DNA from: Paenibacillus ginsengihumi DSM 21568
GTDB lineage: Bacteria; Bacillota; Bacilli; Paenibacillales; NBRC-103111
DNA length: 64,000 bases
Direction of reading: 5' to 3'
Assembly (NCBI RefSeq): GCF_000380965.1
Contig: NZ_KB905548.1
Coordinates: forward strand, 1 to 64,000
Shown: positions 44,062-53,657 of the stretch, one piece after another
Layout: each line of letters opens with the position of its first letter
Numbering within the stretch: position 1 is the first letter of the stretch
Notes under the pieces: generated by a model
Told to the model about the DNA's origin: nothing
The model's database searches: none
What the model saw: only the letters and a program-made list of their open reading frames with translations
Program-made: the position numbers and the translations under genes

Positions 44062-45471
44062 ATGAGCGATCAAACGATGCCGTTAAGCTATTATTTGGAT
44101 ATCTCACTATCCGACGACAAAACGAGCGCATACTTGCGCTTCACCAACTGCGAGCCTTCCTTCAAGGTGACCAAAGAGCAGCTGGATGAATTTATCGAGT
44201 CGCATCACATCGTATACGGATTGGATGAAGGCGTTCTGTATTCCATCGCAGCGGAGCCGAAGGCTTACTTCGGCAGCAGTACGCTGATCGCCAGCGGCAG
44301 ACCGCCGCAGGACGGGAAGGACGGATATATCCGCTATTTGTTCAACCTGGACGATCGGGCGCGCAGACCGGTAGAACTGGACGACGGTACCGTCAATTAC
44401 AAGGAAATTACGGCGATACATAACGTGCGCAAAGGACAGCTCATCGCTGAGCGGATACCGCCGACGCCGGGCATTCCCGGCCAGGCGGTCACAGGGGAGG
44501 AGCTTCCCGCCAGGGACGGCAAGGAAGCCCGCTTCAAGCTGGGCAAGAACGTCGTCACCGATCCGCAGCAAACGGGCTTGTATGCGGCGATCGACGGCAT
44601 GATGACGAAGACGGACCGCGATAAAATCAATGTATTCCCGGTATTCGAAGTGAACGGCGACGTCGACTACAATATCGGCAATATCAATTTCGTCGGCAAT
44701 GTGGTCGTTCGGGGCAGCGTGCTGACTGGCTTTCGGATCAAAGCCGAAGGAGATATCCGCGTCACCGGAAGCGTCGACGGCGCGGATTTGGAAGCGGGGG
44801 GATCAATCGAGATTAGCGCCGGCATTTTAGGCGGAAACAAGGGCATGATCCGCGCCGGCCAATCAGTCAAATGCTCATTTATCCAGGATGCGGTTGTGGA
44901 AGCGGGAGCAGATGTGCTCGTCACCCAAAGCATCATGCACTCGCATATCCGGGCAGGCCACAGCGTCGTTTGCCAGGGAACCAAAGGCTTGATCGTCGGC
45001 GGAACGATCCAGGCGGGCGAACGTGTCGTCGCACGCACAATCGGCAACTCGATGTCGACGATGACGTCGATCGAGGTCGGTGTTCTCCCTGAGCTGCGCA
45101 ACGAGCTGCAGCAGCTGCGGCAGCAGCTGAAAGGACTGAACGAAACGAAGGACAAAGCGGAGAAAGCGCTGCAGCTGCTTGACCAGATGGCGGCGGCTGG
45201 CCAGCTGACGCCGGAGAAGGTCGCCATGCGCATCAAGCTGAATCATTCCAAGCGCCAGACGGCGGAAGAGTTGTTGGCTGTGAAGGAGCGAATTCTGGAA
45301 ATCGAAAAGTCGCTGGAGGATTCGGAGAAAGCCAAGGTGGAAGTCGTCGCGACCATATACGGAGGCACGAAAATCGTTATCGGTCGTTACACGAAGTTCG
45401 TCAAGGATACCGCCACCCGCGTCAAATACCAGCTGATGGACGGCGACGTGGCCGTACTGCCGCTCGGGTAA
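44062..45471 (+). CDS. FapA-like DUF342 family protein
   Basis: A 469-residue protein. The N-terminal part includes GMPGVGG-like PPTPGIPGQAVTGEELPARD. A central right-handed parallel beta-helix region is built from repeats such as GDVDYNIGNINFVGNVVVRG and GDIRVTGSVDGADLEAGGSI, and IRAGHSVVCQGTKGLIVGGT. A coiled coil (residues 345-430) precedes a short end domain. Proteins of this family, called flagellar assembly protein A by homology, are often in flagellar loci, but their function is not well defined. Confidence 0.88.
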   Translation: MSDQTMPLSYYLDISLSDDKTSAYLRFTNCEPSFKVTKEQLDEFIESHHIVYGLDEGVLYSIAAEPKAYFGSSTLIASGRPPQDGKDGYIRYLFNLDDRARRPVELDDGTVNYKEITAIHNVRKGQLIAERIPPTPGIPGQAVTGEELPARDGKEARFKLGKNVVTDPQQTGLYAAIDGMMTKTDRDKINVFPVFEVNGDVDYNIGNINFVGNVVVRGSVLTGFRIKAEGDIRVTGSVDGADLEAGGSIEISAGILGGNKGMIRAGQSVKCSFIQDAVVEAGADVLVTQSIMHSHIRAGHSVVCQGTKGLIVGGTIQAGERVVARTIGNSMSTMTSIEVGVLPELRNELQQLRQQLKGLNETKDKAEKALQLLDQMAAAGQLTPEKVAMRIKLNHSKRQTAEELLAVKERILEIEKSLEDSEKAKVEVVATIYGGTKIVIGRYTKFVKDTATRVKYQLMDGDVAVLPLG

Positions 45472-45511
45472 ACGGAGGAGCGGCAGCGTCCAGCAGGGGA
45501 GGAATCGTCGG

Positions 45512-45841
45512 ATGAATATGAAGCCGGTCGAGCTGCAATTCGCCATTCATAAAAATGACGAAGCGGGGCTCAAGCAGAACCAGCTGATGCATAAGCCGGT
45601 GCACGATCAGGCGGTGCTGGCCGGAGAGGCAGGCCGGGAGATGGAGAAGGAACGGAGAACCGCCGCGGCGACGGAAGCGTCCAAATTCGCCAACATTTAC
45701 GATGACGAGGGACAGCCAGGCCAGCGAGACTCAGGCGGGCGTTCCGGGGGACGGCGTTCCGGCGGCAGGGGAGAAGAGCCCGGCTCTTCGGGGGCGGACG
45801 GACATCCGTACAAGGGGCGCCATATCGACTTGCTATTATAA
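45512..45841 (+). CDS. Small hydrophilic protein ending in an HPYKGRHID motif
   Basis: A 109-residue protein behind AGGGGAGGAATCG, starting MNMKPVELQFAIHKNDEAGL. It is mostly disordered: Gln/Lys/Glu-rich, then a Gly/Arg/Ser-rich stretch (residues 75-90), ending HPYKGRHIDLLL. The length, ribosome site and fit with the operon support a real gene. I do not recognise a family. The conserved-looking tail may be a short binding motif, which is inference. Confidence 0.7.
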   Translation: MNMKPVELQFAIHKNDEAGLKQNQLMHKPVHDQAVLAGEAGREMEKERRTAAATEASKFANIYDDEGQPGQRDSGGRSGGRRSGGRGEEPGSSGADGHPYKGRHIDLLL

Positions 45842-45854
45842 TGTAGAAAAAGAA

Positions 45855-46036
45855 AAACGCTTGTGACGAGCGAAGGCTTCGTCATCGGTCGTTCACCTTC
45901 GGCGCCTGAAAAATTTCAGGCAGATCGACTTCAAATTTTCAAGATAGACGCCTATGACGAACGCTATCTTGCGTCATCGGTCGTCACTTGCGGTGTTGAA
46001 ATTTTGTCGGCGTATACCGCCAAATTTTCAAGATAG
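45855..46036 (+). repeat. Two-hairpin intergenic element, tandem copies C1 and C2
   Basis: C1 (45855-45947): TGACGA pairs with TCGTCA, and TGAAAAATTT with AAATTTTCA. C2 (45943-46036): ATGACG pairs with CGTCAT, then CGGTGTTGAAATTTTGTCGG and CGTATACCGCCAAATTTTC, identical to B2 between fliQ and fliR. The joint is the shared GATAGACGC. C2 ends in AAGATAGGTGA, which serves as the ribosome site of the next gene. Confidence 0.88.
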
Positions 46037-46046
46037 GTGATTGATA

Positions 46047-46766
46047 TTGGATCAACCTTGGATGTACGTTGTGCTGATCGGACTTGTGCTGATCGTTTAT
46101 GCTTCTCTATTGCCCAGGACAGTGGCCGGCAAGCGGCAGCAGGAGACGGCCGCAAGCGAAATGGCGGAGGCGATGGATGTGCTTGCCGCCGAGCTTGAGG
46201 AGCAGCACCGGGAAATCGCGCAGATGGTATCGGAGATGCGAAAGGAGCATCAGGAGCGCATCCGCGAGTTGGCTTCCCGGCTCGAAGAGTCCGAACGGCA
46301 GCGGCTTCGGGACAAGGAACGGCTCGGCGAGCTGTCTCTGGCGGTGGAACGCGCGTCGTCGTCCGCTTCAGGGCAGCCGGCTGTCGCTGCGGCTGAACAA
46401 ATGCGGGAAGCGTCCAAGCAGCCGGCTGCCGAAGCAGGGGAACCGGCGGCAGCGGCTGAACCGGCGAAATCGGCGGAAGCGGCGCAGGCGGCACCCTTGC
46501 ACGGACAGCCGCAGCCTGCCGCGCGCAACTTGCGCGCTGCGGATGCGCAGGACCCCGGCCCGGCTGCGGAAGCCCCTGCCGAACCTAAGGCCGATCCCGA
46601 GAGCGCTTCCGACTTCGGCAGTTTAAGACGGCGGTACAGCGAGCTGTTCTTCCTGCACGACCAAGGCAAATCGGTCGATGCGATCGCCAGGAAGCTGGGA
46701 ATGAACAAAGGCGAAGTGAGCCTAATTATTCAGCTGGCAAAGCGGGAGGATGAGGCGCATGCTTAG
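46047..46766 (+). CDS. SwrB-like membrane-anchored coiled-coil protein with C-terminal HTH
   Basis: A 239-residue protein from TTG 46047 (MDQPWMYVVLIGLVLIVYAS); AGGTGA at the end of the repeat is 6 bases upstream, and TTG 46041 is the alternative. One membrane helix near the N-terminus is followed by a charged coiled coil (residues 35-95), an Ala/Pro/Glu-rich linker and a C-terminal helix-turn-helix-like segment (YSELFFLHDQGKSVDAIARK, LGMNKGEVSLIIQLAKRE). That layout, and the position after sigD, match SwrB of Bacillus subtilis, which activates the FliP gate. Sequence identity cannot be judged here. Confidence 0.6.
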   Translation: MDQPWMYVVLIGLVLIVYASLLPRTVAGKRQQETAASEMAEAMDVLAAELEEQHREIAQMVSEMRKEHQERIRELASRLEESERQRLRDKERLGELSLAVERASSSASGQPAVAAAEQMREASKQPAAEAGEPAAAAEPAKSAEAAQAAPLHGQPQPAARNLRAADAQDPGPAAEAPAEPKADPESASDFGSLRRRYSELFFLHDQGKSVDAIARKLGMNKGEVSLIIQLAKREDEAHA

Positions 46767-47265
46767 GAACCGGTCGCTGTTATCCGGCCTCGGCTTCGGA
46801 GTCATTCTAGGCGCGCTATTGCTGCAGCTGATGAACGCGGCCGGCCATTCCGGCGGACTGCCGCCGGCGGAGCAAGCGCCGCAGCCGGAGGAGCTCGATA
46901 TGAAGCAGCTGAAAGAGACGGCCGCCCAATATTACCAGTTGTTTGAGAAGGGCGAGACCGTGTACACCCAGCAGCAGGTGGACGAGCTGCTTGCCCAGCG
47001 GCTGCAGGAGGAAAAAGACAGGCATGCCGCCGAGCTGGCGGCGCAGGCCGCGGCCCGGCCGGACACCATTATTTATGTCGCCAAGGGGCAGGAGGTTTGG
47101 CAAGTGGGGGAAATGCTCGTGAAGAGCGGCCTGATTGCCGAGCGCAAAGACTTTGAAGACAAGATGTACGCCAAGCGGCTGCACAATAAAATGGTACCCG
47201 GAGCTCATGCGTTCAAAGAGTCGATGGAGCTTGACCAGATCATCGCTGAGCTGACGGGACGATAA
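46759..47265 (+). CDS. Membrane-anchored protein with MltG/YceG-like C-terminal segment
   Basis: A 168-residue protein. ATG 46759 is well spaced from GGGAGG at 46744-46749; it overlaps the upstream gene by 8 bp. One N-terminal membrane helix (SLLSGLGFGVILGALLLQLM) is followed by a Gln/Glu-rich coiled region. The last 60 residues (GQEVWQVGEMLVKSGLIAER, then VPGAHAFKESMELDQIIAEL) resemble the small LysM-like domain near the N-terminus of MltG-type proteins. The catalytic domain of MltG is absent. It is the last gene of the operon, followed at once by a terminator. Function unknown. Confidence 0.7.
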   Translation: MLRNRSLLSGLGFGVILGALLLQLMNAAGHSGGLPPAEQAPQPEELDMKQLKETAAQYYQLFEKGETVYTQQQVDELLAQRLQEEKDRHAAELAAQAAARPDTIIYVAKGQEVWQVGEMLVKSGLIAERKDFEDKMYAKRLHNKMVPGAHAFKESMELDQIIAELTGR

Positions 47266-47267
47266 CG

Positions 47268-47301
47268 ACAGATCCGCGCGATTGCCGGATCTGTTTTTTT
47301 T
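47268..47301 (+). terminator. Intrinsic terminator closing the fla/che operon
   Basis: ACAGATCCG at 47268-47276 pairs perfectly with CGGATCTGT at 47286-47294, followed by eight T residues. It starts 2 bases after the last stop codon. Confidence 0.92.
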
Positions 47302-47592
47302 GCCGAATGAAGCGGCAATTAGCTCGGTAAGGCCGGAAGGAGCAGCAGCCGACAAGCCTCCCATAGCCAAGGCAGGGAGCATGAATAAGCGCTCTCTCGA
47401 ATACCGCCCGCCGCGCTTATTCGTTCTCGTTCGACAAGGTGTTGCATACCAAAATCAGTTATGGTATATTAGTTGACGGTGTTGAAAACACACGCAGGCT
47501 AATTTCGTCAAGGGTGCTTCCCAAGCGGGGAGTTTTGGCGGAAAATGCGGCCGGCGGAGGCAACCAAAAACCATATGAGGAGGTGCGTGAGG
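47302..47592 (+). promoter_or_regulatory. rpsB promoter and leader
   Basis: TTGCAT at 47442-47447 and TATATT at 47465-47470 are 17 bp apart: a strong sigma-A promoter. Upstream, GAATAAGCGC at 47383-47392 pairs perfectly with GCGCTTATTC at 47413-47422, without a T-run. The transcript would have a leader of about 115 bases before rpsB, enough for autoregulation by protein S2, though I cannot identify a known structure. The ribosome site is GAGGAGGTG. Confidence 0.75.
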
Positions 47593-48291
47593 ATGGCAGT
47601 AATCTCCATGAAACAGCTTCTGGAAGCTGGGGTACACTTCGGTCATCAGACCCGTCGCTGGAACCCGAAAATGGATCGATACATCTTCACCGAAAGAAAC
47701 GGCATTTACATCATCGACCTGCAGAAGACGGTCAAAAAAGTCGAGGAAGCTTACAACTTCGTAAGACAGCTCGCAGCGGACAACGGAACGATTCTGTTCG
47801 TCGGCACCAAGAAGCAGGCGCAAGACTCCGTAGCGGAGGAAGCGGAGCGCTGCGGCATGTACTATATCAACCAGCGTTGGCTGGGCGGTACGCTGACCAA
47901 CTTCCAAACGATTCAAAAGCGTGTTAACCGTCTGCACGAGCTGACGAAATGGGAAGAAGACGGCACGTTCGACGTGCTGCCGAAGAAAGAGGTTATCCTG
48001 CTCCGCAAGGAGAAAGACCGTTTGGAGAAATTCCTTGGCGGCATCAAGAACATGAAGCGCTTGCCTGACGCGCTGTTCGTCATCGATCCGCGCAAAGAGC
48101 GCATTGCCGTTGCGGAAGCCCGCAAGCTCGGCATCCCGATCGTCGGTATCGTCGATACGAACTGCGATCCGGACGAGATCGATTACGTCATTCCGGGCAA
48201 CGATGACGCGATTCGCGCCGTGAAGCTGCTGACGTCCAAGATTGCCGATGCAGTCGTTGAAGCGAATCAAGGCGAGCAGACGACAGCCTAA
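47593..48291 (+). CDS. rpsB: Small-subunit ribosomal protein S2
   Basis: A 232-residue protein starting [20 protein letters not shown] behind TGAGGAGGTG; the longer frame from 47545 has no ribosome site. [54 protein letters not shown] and [20 protein letters not shown] are ribosomal-S2 signatures. It bridges head and platform of the 30S subunit. tsf lies 93 bases downstream beyond a terminator-like hairpin. Confidence 0.99.
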   Translation: MAVISMKQLLEAGVHFGHQTRRWNPKMDRYIFTERNGIYIIDLQKTVKKVEEAYNFVRQLAADNGTILFVGTKKQAQDSVAEEAERCGMYYINQRWLGGTLTNFQTIQKRVNRLHELTKWEEDGTFDVLPKKEVILLRKEKDRLEKFLGGIKNMKRLPDALFVIDPRKERIAVAEARKLGIPIVGIVDTNCDPDEIDYVIPGNDDAIRAVKLLTSKIADAVVEANQGEQTTA

Positions 48292-48306
48292 TGATTGAAT
48301 AATAAG

Positions 48307-48351
48307 AAAGGGTGGTTTAAAGGTGCAAAATCCTTTCACCGCCCTTTTTTT
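48307..48351 (+). terminator. Terminator/attenuator between rpsB and tsf
   Basis: AAAGGGTGGTTTAAAGG at 48307-48323 pairs with CCTTTCACCGCCCTTT at 48332-48347 with small internal mismatches, and seven T residues follow. Since tsf has no obvious promoter of its own, partial termination that lowers tsf relative to rpsB is the likely effect. Confidence 0.8.
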
Positions 48352-48384
48352 GGGGTACATATCCATATACAAGGAGGCCACAAT

Positions 48385-49038
48385 ATGGCAGCAGTAAGTG
48401 CGGCATTGGTAAAAGAATTGCGTGAAAAAACCGGAGCAGGCATGCTCGATTGCAAGAAGGCGCTGGAGGAGGCCAACGGCGATATCGCGAAAGCTTCCGA
48501 ACTGCTTCGCGAGAAAGGTCTGGCTGCGGCGGCGAACAAAGCAGGCCGCGTCGCGACCGAAGGGCTCGTCGAATCCTACATTCATGCCGGCGGCCGGATC
48601 GGCGTGCTGGTCGAAGTGAACTGCGAAACCGACTTCGTTGCGAAGACCGATCAATTCCGCGAGTTTGTGAAAGACATCGCCATGCAGATTGCCGCGGCTA
48701 ATCCGCTGTACGTGCGCCGCGAAGAAGTGCCTCAGGAGGCGCTGGACAAGGAGCGCGAAATTTTGAAAAATCAAGCGCTCAACGAAGGCAAGCCGGCTCA
48801 TATCGTCGAGAAGATGGTCGAAGGCCGCATGGGCAAATATTACGAGGAAGTTTGCTTGATGGAGCAATCGTTCATCAAGGATCCGGACAAAACGATCGAG
48901 ACGCTGCTCAAGGAAAAAGTGGCTACGATCGGCGAAAATATTTCGATCCGCCGTTTCGTTCGTTTCGAACTGGGCGAAGGTCTCGAGAAGAAGCAGGAAA
49001 ACTTCGCAGAAGAAGTAATGTCGCAAGTGAAACTTTAA
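48385..49038 (+). CDS. tsf: Elongation factor Ts
   Basis: A 217-residue protein, the short Bacillota form. ATG 48385 lies behind AAGGAGGCC; a longer frame from 48295 runs through the attenuator and is not the start. The N-terminal UBA-like domain reads [29 protein letters not shown], and the core has [20 protein letters not shown], the TDFV motif contacting EF-Tu. It exchanges GDP for GTP on EF-Tu. Confidence 0.99.
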   Translation: MAAVSAALVKELREKTGAGMLDCKKALEEANGDIAKASELLREKGLAAAANKAGRVATEGLVESYIHAGGRIGVLVEVNCETDFVAKTDQFREFVKDIAMQIAAANPLYVRREEVPQEALDKEREILKNQALNEGKPAHIVEKMVEGRMGKYYEEVCLMEQSFIKDPDKTIETLLKEKVATIGENISIRRFVRFELGEGLEKKQENFAEEVMSQVKL

Positions 49039-49048
49039 AATCAAGGAT

Positions 49049-49080
49049 AAAAGCGGGAACACGTTGTGTTCCTTCTTTTA
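49049..49080 (+). terminator. Intrinsic terminator after tsf
   Basis: GGAACAC and GTGTTCC form a 7-bp stem on a GTT loop, extended by AAAAG and CTTTT outside two mismatches, ending in CTTTTAT. Confidence 0.75.
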
Positions 49081-49225
49081 TAAGCAATAAGCAAGTCACG
49101 AACAATGAAGTGTCATGGCTCTTGCAGGCTTAGCATGCTCTTGGACAGGCGGCGTTTGCTTGAGCGGGCAAGAGACGCAGCGTCGCTTGCGCAGGCATCG
49201 GGCAGGCCTGGAGCCGTTCTTTTGA

Positions 49226-49966
<741 letters not shown>

Positions 49967-49968
49967 CA

Positions 49969-50523
49969 ATGCCTCAAGCGATCAAGAAAAATGCGGAAGA
50001 GCGCATGGATAAAGCGATCGTCGCTTTGAAAAAAGAACTGCTGTCCTTGCGGGCGGGACGTGCGACGCCGGCGCTGCTGGACCGCGTGCAGGTGGAGTAT
50101 TACGGTACGATGACGCCGGTCAATCAGCTGGCGAATATCAACACGCCCGATTCCCGGACGCTCATGATTCAGCCTTGGGATAAGAGCTCGATCGGCGCGA
50201 TCGAGAAGGCGATCCTGAAGTCCGATCTCGGACTTACGCCTTCCAACGACGGCAACGCCATTCGGATCGTCATTCCGGCTTTGACGGAGGAGCGCAGAAA
50301 CGAGCTTGTGAAGATGACTCGCAAGTTCGGCGAGGAGGCGAAGGTTGCGATCCGCAATATTCGCCGTGATGCCAACGATGACATCAAGAAGCTGGAGAAG
50401 ACGGGCATTTCCGAGGACGAATCGCGCCGTCATCAAGACGAAATTCAGAAGTTTACCGATAAATTTATCGCCGAAGTAGATAAAGTGCTGGCTTCCAAAG
50501 AAAAGGAAATCATGGAAGTATAA
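49969..50523 (+). CDS. frr: Ribosome recycling factor
   Basis: A 184-residue protein starting [20 protein letters not shown] behind AAAGGGGAGTG. The signature [20 protein letters not shown] is near residue 27, and VALKKELL plus [20 protein letters not shown] mark the long three-helix domain. With EF-G it splits post-termination ribosomes. A terminator follows. Confidence 0.99.
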   Translation: MPQAIKKNAEERMDKAIVALKKELLSLRAGRATPALLDRVQVEYYGTMTPVNQLANINTPDSRTLMIQPWDKSSIGAIEKAILKSDLGLTPSNDGNAIRIVIPALTEERRNELVKMTRKFGEEAKVAIRNIRRDANDDIKKLEKTGISEDESRRHQDEIQKFTDKFIAEVDKVLASKEKEIMEV

Positions 50524-50530
50524 TTGTCGG

Positions 50531-50561
50531 AAGTCCCCCTGGATCAGGGGGCTTTAGTCTT
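50531..50561 (+). terminator. Intrinsic terminator after frr
   Basis: CCCCCTG and CAGGGGG form a perfect 7-bp stem with a GAT loop, extended by AG/CT, then TTTAGTCTTT. The T-run is interrupted. Confidence 0.7.
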
Positions 50562-50666
50562 TCGAGCAGACGCCGGAGCCGCCGGTTCCGAAGGACTGCC
50601 GCGACGCACGAATGTCATCATTGAAAGGTCTTCGTACAGAAGCTTTTCCAAGTGGAGGATCATGCC

Positions 50667-51434
50667 ATGAAGCAGTTCAAGAGATGGTTCGGGGGCAGGT
50701 CGGAGGGCGATGAGGCGCTGGCCGGGATCGATATGGACAATATCCCGGACCATGTGGCGGTCATTATGGACGGGAACGGTCGTTGGGCCCAGAAGCGCGG
50801 GCTGCCTCGCGTGGCCGGACACCATTCCGGCATGAAAAATGTGAAAAAAATAACGATGGCGGCCAATACGCTCGGCATTCGCGTACTCACCCTGTATGCG
50901 TTTTCTACGGAAAATTGGAAGCGTCCCAAAGAAGAAGTGGACTATTTGATGAAGCTGCCGATGGAATTTTTCCCTAAAGAAATTGACGAACTCGTCGCCA
51001 ACAATGTGCAGATTCGCATGACTGGCTGGCGGGAGGGACTGCCGGATTATACGCTGAAGGCCGTGGAGGATGCGATCGAGCGGACGCGGCACAATGACGG
51101 CCTGATCTTGAATTTCGCCTTGAACTACGGAAGCCGCAAGGAAATGATCGCCGGCATCCGCAGCATAGCCGAGCGAGTGAAGCGCAATGAATTGGAGCTC
51201 GAGGATATCGATGAATCGTTGTTTGCCAAAACGCTGCTTACCGACCCGCTTCCCGATCCCGACCTGCTGATCCGCACGAGCGGTGAGCTGAGAATCAGCA
51301 ACTTCATGCTGTGGCAGCTGGCCTATAGCGAGCTGTGGTTTACCGATTTATACTGGCCGGACTTCACGGAAAAGGAATTTTACGAAGCGATCATAGAATA
51401 CCAGCGCCGCGCCAGAAGATATGGCGGGCTGTAG
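50667..51434 (+). CDS. uppS: Undecaprenyl diphosphate synthase (isoprenyl transferase)
   Basis: A 255-residue protein; ATG 50667 lies behind GGAGGATC. HVAVIMDGNGRWAQKRGLPR holds the catalytic Asp, GHHSGMKNVKKI the diphosphate-binding region, YAFSTENWKRP the substrate channel, and DLLIRTSGELRISNFMLWQL with YSELWFTD the conserved end. It makes the C55 lipid carrier for cell-wall synthesis. The first 24 residues are a variable extension. Confidence 0.98.
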   Translation: MKQFKRWFGGRSEGDEALAGIDMDNIPDHVAVIMDGNGRWAQKRGLPRVAGHHSGMKNVKKITMAANTLGIRVLTLYAFSTENWKRPKEEVDYLMKLPMEFFPKEIDELVANNVQIRMTGWREGLPDYTLKAVEDAIERTRHNDGLILNFALNYGSRKEMIAGIRSIAERVKRNELELEDIDESLFAKTLLTDPLPDPDLLIRTSGELRISNFMLWQLAYSELWFTDLYWPDFTEKEFYEAIIEYQRRARRYGGL

Positions 51435-51467
51435 CTCGAATAGGCAGCAAGCGATGGAGGAATGGAT

Positions 51468-52268
51468 TTGAAGCAGCGCATTATTACAGGATTGGTTGCC
51501 GGTATCGGACTTGTCGTAATGCTGTATATGGGCGGGCTGTGGTTCGCAGGATTGATTTTGCTGCTGGCATGGATCGGCTTCAACGAGTTTTTGCGAATGA
51601 ACGGGCTGCAGTCGATGCAGGGCACCGCTCTGATCGGATATATCGGAGTCACGCTGCTGGCGGTTCCGTGGAACCAGTTAGGCATCACCTGGCTGCCGGC
51701 GATGGGCGGACTCATCTGGATCGCGTTGTTCCTGCTCTTGTGCGTCACGGTCATCTCCAAAAACAAGGTGACGATCGATCATATCGCCATGGTCTTTGCG
51801 GGCATGGTCTATGTGGGGGTCGGCTTTCATTATATGATCGCTACCCGCTGGATCGATGAAGGCGGTTTTTTTTGGACGCTGCTCGTATTCATATGCATTT
51901 GGGCAAGCGATTCGGGGGCGTACTTTACCGGGACGATGATCGGCCGGACGCCTTTATGGCCTTCAATTAGTCCGAACAAATCCGTCGAGGGAGCGATCGG
52001 AGGAGTTGCCGTGTCGATGCTGGCAGCGCTCTGCTTCTCGTTTTACAGCCAGGATCGGCTGACATGGACGGAGGCGGCGGCGCTCGGACTGGCGATTGCC
52101 GTCGTCGGACAGATGGGCGATTTGATCCAATCGGCTTATAAGAGAGTGAAAGGCATCAAGGATACGGGGACGCTGCTGCCGGGCCACGGAGGCGTGCTGG
52201 ACCGGACGGACAGCTGGCTGATCGTTTTTCCGTTCGTGCATCTGTTCTCCTTGATCCCTCATGTCTGA
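51468..52268 (+). CDS. cdsA: Phosphatidate cytidylyltransferase
   Basis: A 266-residue membrane protein with about eight helices. The TTG 51468 (MKQRIITGLVAGIG) is preferred: GGAGG at 51456-51460 is 7 bases away, while ATG 51462 is 1 base away. The family signature is SPNKSVEGAIGGVAVSMLAA, then GDLIQSAYKRVKGIKDTGTL and LPGHGGVLDRTDS near the end. It makes CDP-diacylglycerol for phospholipid synthesis. Confidence 0.97.
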   Translation: MKQRIITGLVAGIGLVVMLYMGGLWFAGLILLLAWIGFNEFLRMNGLQSMQGTALIGYIGVTLLAVPWNQLGITWLPAMGGLIWIALFLLLCVTVISKNKVTIDHIAMVFAGMVYVGVGFHYMIATRWIDEGGFFWTLLVFICIWASDSGAYFTGTMIGRTPLWPSISPNKSVEGAIGGVAVSMLAALCFSFYSQDRLTWTEAAALGLAIAVVGQMGDLIQSAYKRVKGIKDTGTLLPGHGGVLDRTDSWLIVFPFVHLFSLIPHV

Positions 52269-52287
52269 AAGCGCGAGGTGAATATCG

Positions 52288-53430
52288 ATGAAAAGGATCA
52301 GCATTCTGGGCTCAACCGGGTCGATCGGGACGCAGACGCTGGATGTCATATCGAAGCATCCGGAGCAATTTTCGGTCGAAGCGTTGTCCGGCGGCCGCAA
52401 CGTTTCGCTGCTGGCTGAGCAGGTGCGCCGTTTCCGCCCGAAGCTTGTCGCGGCGGGGAGCCGAGAGTCGGCCGAGGAACTGCGCAGCGCTGTAGGCAGC
52501 GGGGTCAAGATCGTATACGGCGAGGAAGGGCTGCTGGAAGCGGCAGCCGGGACGGAGGCGGAGCTGGTCGTGACCGCCATTGTCGGCAGCATGGGGCTTG
52601 GCCCGACGCTGGCGGCGATCGAAGCGGGCAAGCAGATTGGTCTGGCCAACAAGGAGACGCTCGTCAGCGCGGGCCATCTCGTGACCGAGCTTGCCGCGCG
52701 CAAGGGCGTCCGTCTGCTGCCGATCGACAGCGAGCATTCGGCGATTTTTCAATGCTTGAACGGCGAATCGCCAGCCAGCATACATACCGTTACGCTGACA
52801 GCTTCGGGGGGCTCTTTTCGCGACAAAACGAGAGAAGAGCTGGAGCAGGTGACGGTCGAAGACGCCTTGAAGCATCCGAATTGGTCGATGGGCGCCAAAA
52901 TTACGATCGATTCGGCGACGATGGTGAACAAAGGCTTGGAGGTAATCGAAGCGCATTGGCTGTTTGGTCTGGATTACGGGCAAATCGATGTGCTGATCCA
53001 TCCGGAAAGCATCGTGCACTCGTTCGTCGAGTTCGCGGACGGAAGCGTCATCGCGCAGATGGGCCTGCCCGATATGCGGGTGCCGATCCAGTACGCGCTA
53101 ACGTACCCCGAACGGCTTCCTTCCCCCGCTCCGCGCCTTCGTTTGGCGGAGATCGGCAAGCTGCATTTTCGCGAAATGGACTACGTCCGCTTCCCCTGCT
53201 TACGGATGGCTTATGAAGCCGGCAGAGCCGGCGGGACGGCGCCGGCCGTCTTTAACGCTGCGAACGAGGCAGCAGTCGCCCGCTTCCTGAACAGAGAGAT
53301 CGGCTTCCTGGATATAGAACGGGTTATTGCCGAAGTGCTGGCTCGCCATGAGCATGTTCAGGCCCCGTCCCTCGAAGCTGTTCTTGCTGCGGATGAGTGG
53401 GCCAGAAAGACGGCGGCCGAAGTCAGGTAA
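52288..53430 (+). CDS. dxr: 1-deoxy-D-xylulose 5-phosphate reductoisomerase
   Basis: A 380-residue protein starting [20 protein letters not shown] (NADPH-binding motif) behind [49 protein letters not shown] and [20 protein letters not shown] are the active-site and metal-binding segments. It is the first committed enzyme of the non-mevalonate isoprenoid pathway, feeding uppS upstream. Confidence 0.99.
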   Translation: MKRISILGSTGSIGTQTLDVISKHPEQFSVEALSGGRNVSLLAEQVRRFRPKLVAAGSRESAEELRSAVGSGVKIVYGEEGLLEAAAGTEAELVVTAIVGSMGLGPTLAAIEAGKQIGLANKETLVSAGHLVTELAARKGVRLLPIDSEHSAIFQCLNGESPASIHTVTLTASGGSFRDKTREELEQVTVEDALKHPNWSMGAKITIDSATMVNKGLEVIEAHWLFGLDYGQIDVLIHPESIVHSFVEFADGSVIAQMGLPDMRVPIQYALTYPERLPSPAPRLRLAEIGKLHFREMDYVRFPCLRMAYEAGRAGGTAPAVFNAANEAAVARFLNREIGFLDIERVIAEVLARHEHVQAPSLEAVLAADEWARKTAAEVR

Positions 53431-53657
53431 TGGCGGCCACCCGGACAATGCGTCCTGCGCATAGAGCTTGTAGGGCATGATAGCGGCATACCGGTAATAT
53501 GCTCATATCATAGGTCAGCTTGTATTCCCGCTTCAAATAATGTTAATCTTAATTACAAGCGATTTGCCCATCCGTGACGGCCTGTCCGAACCCGTTGGGA
53601 AATGGGGTCACGGTTACTAGCCCTATGACGAGACACCTGTAAGGAGGACGTTGTCCA

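Noticed and set aside
48295-48384. Extended start for EF-Ts
   Set aside because: The extension is translated from the attenuator hairpin; ATG 48385 has AAGGAGG and gives the normal N-terminus.
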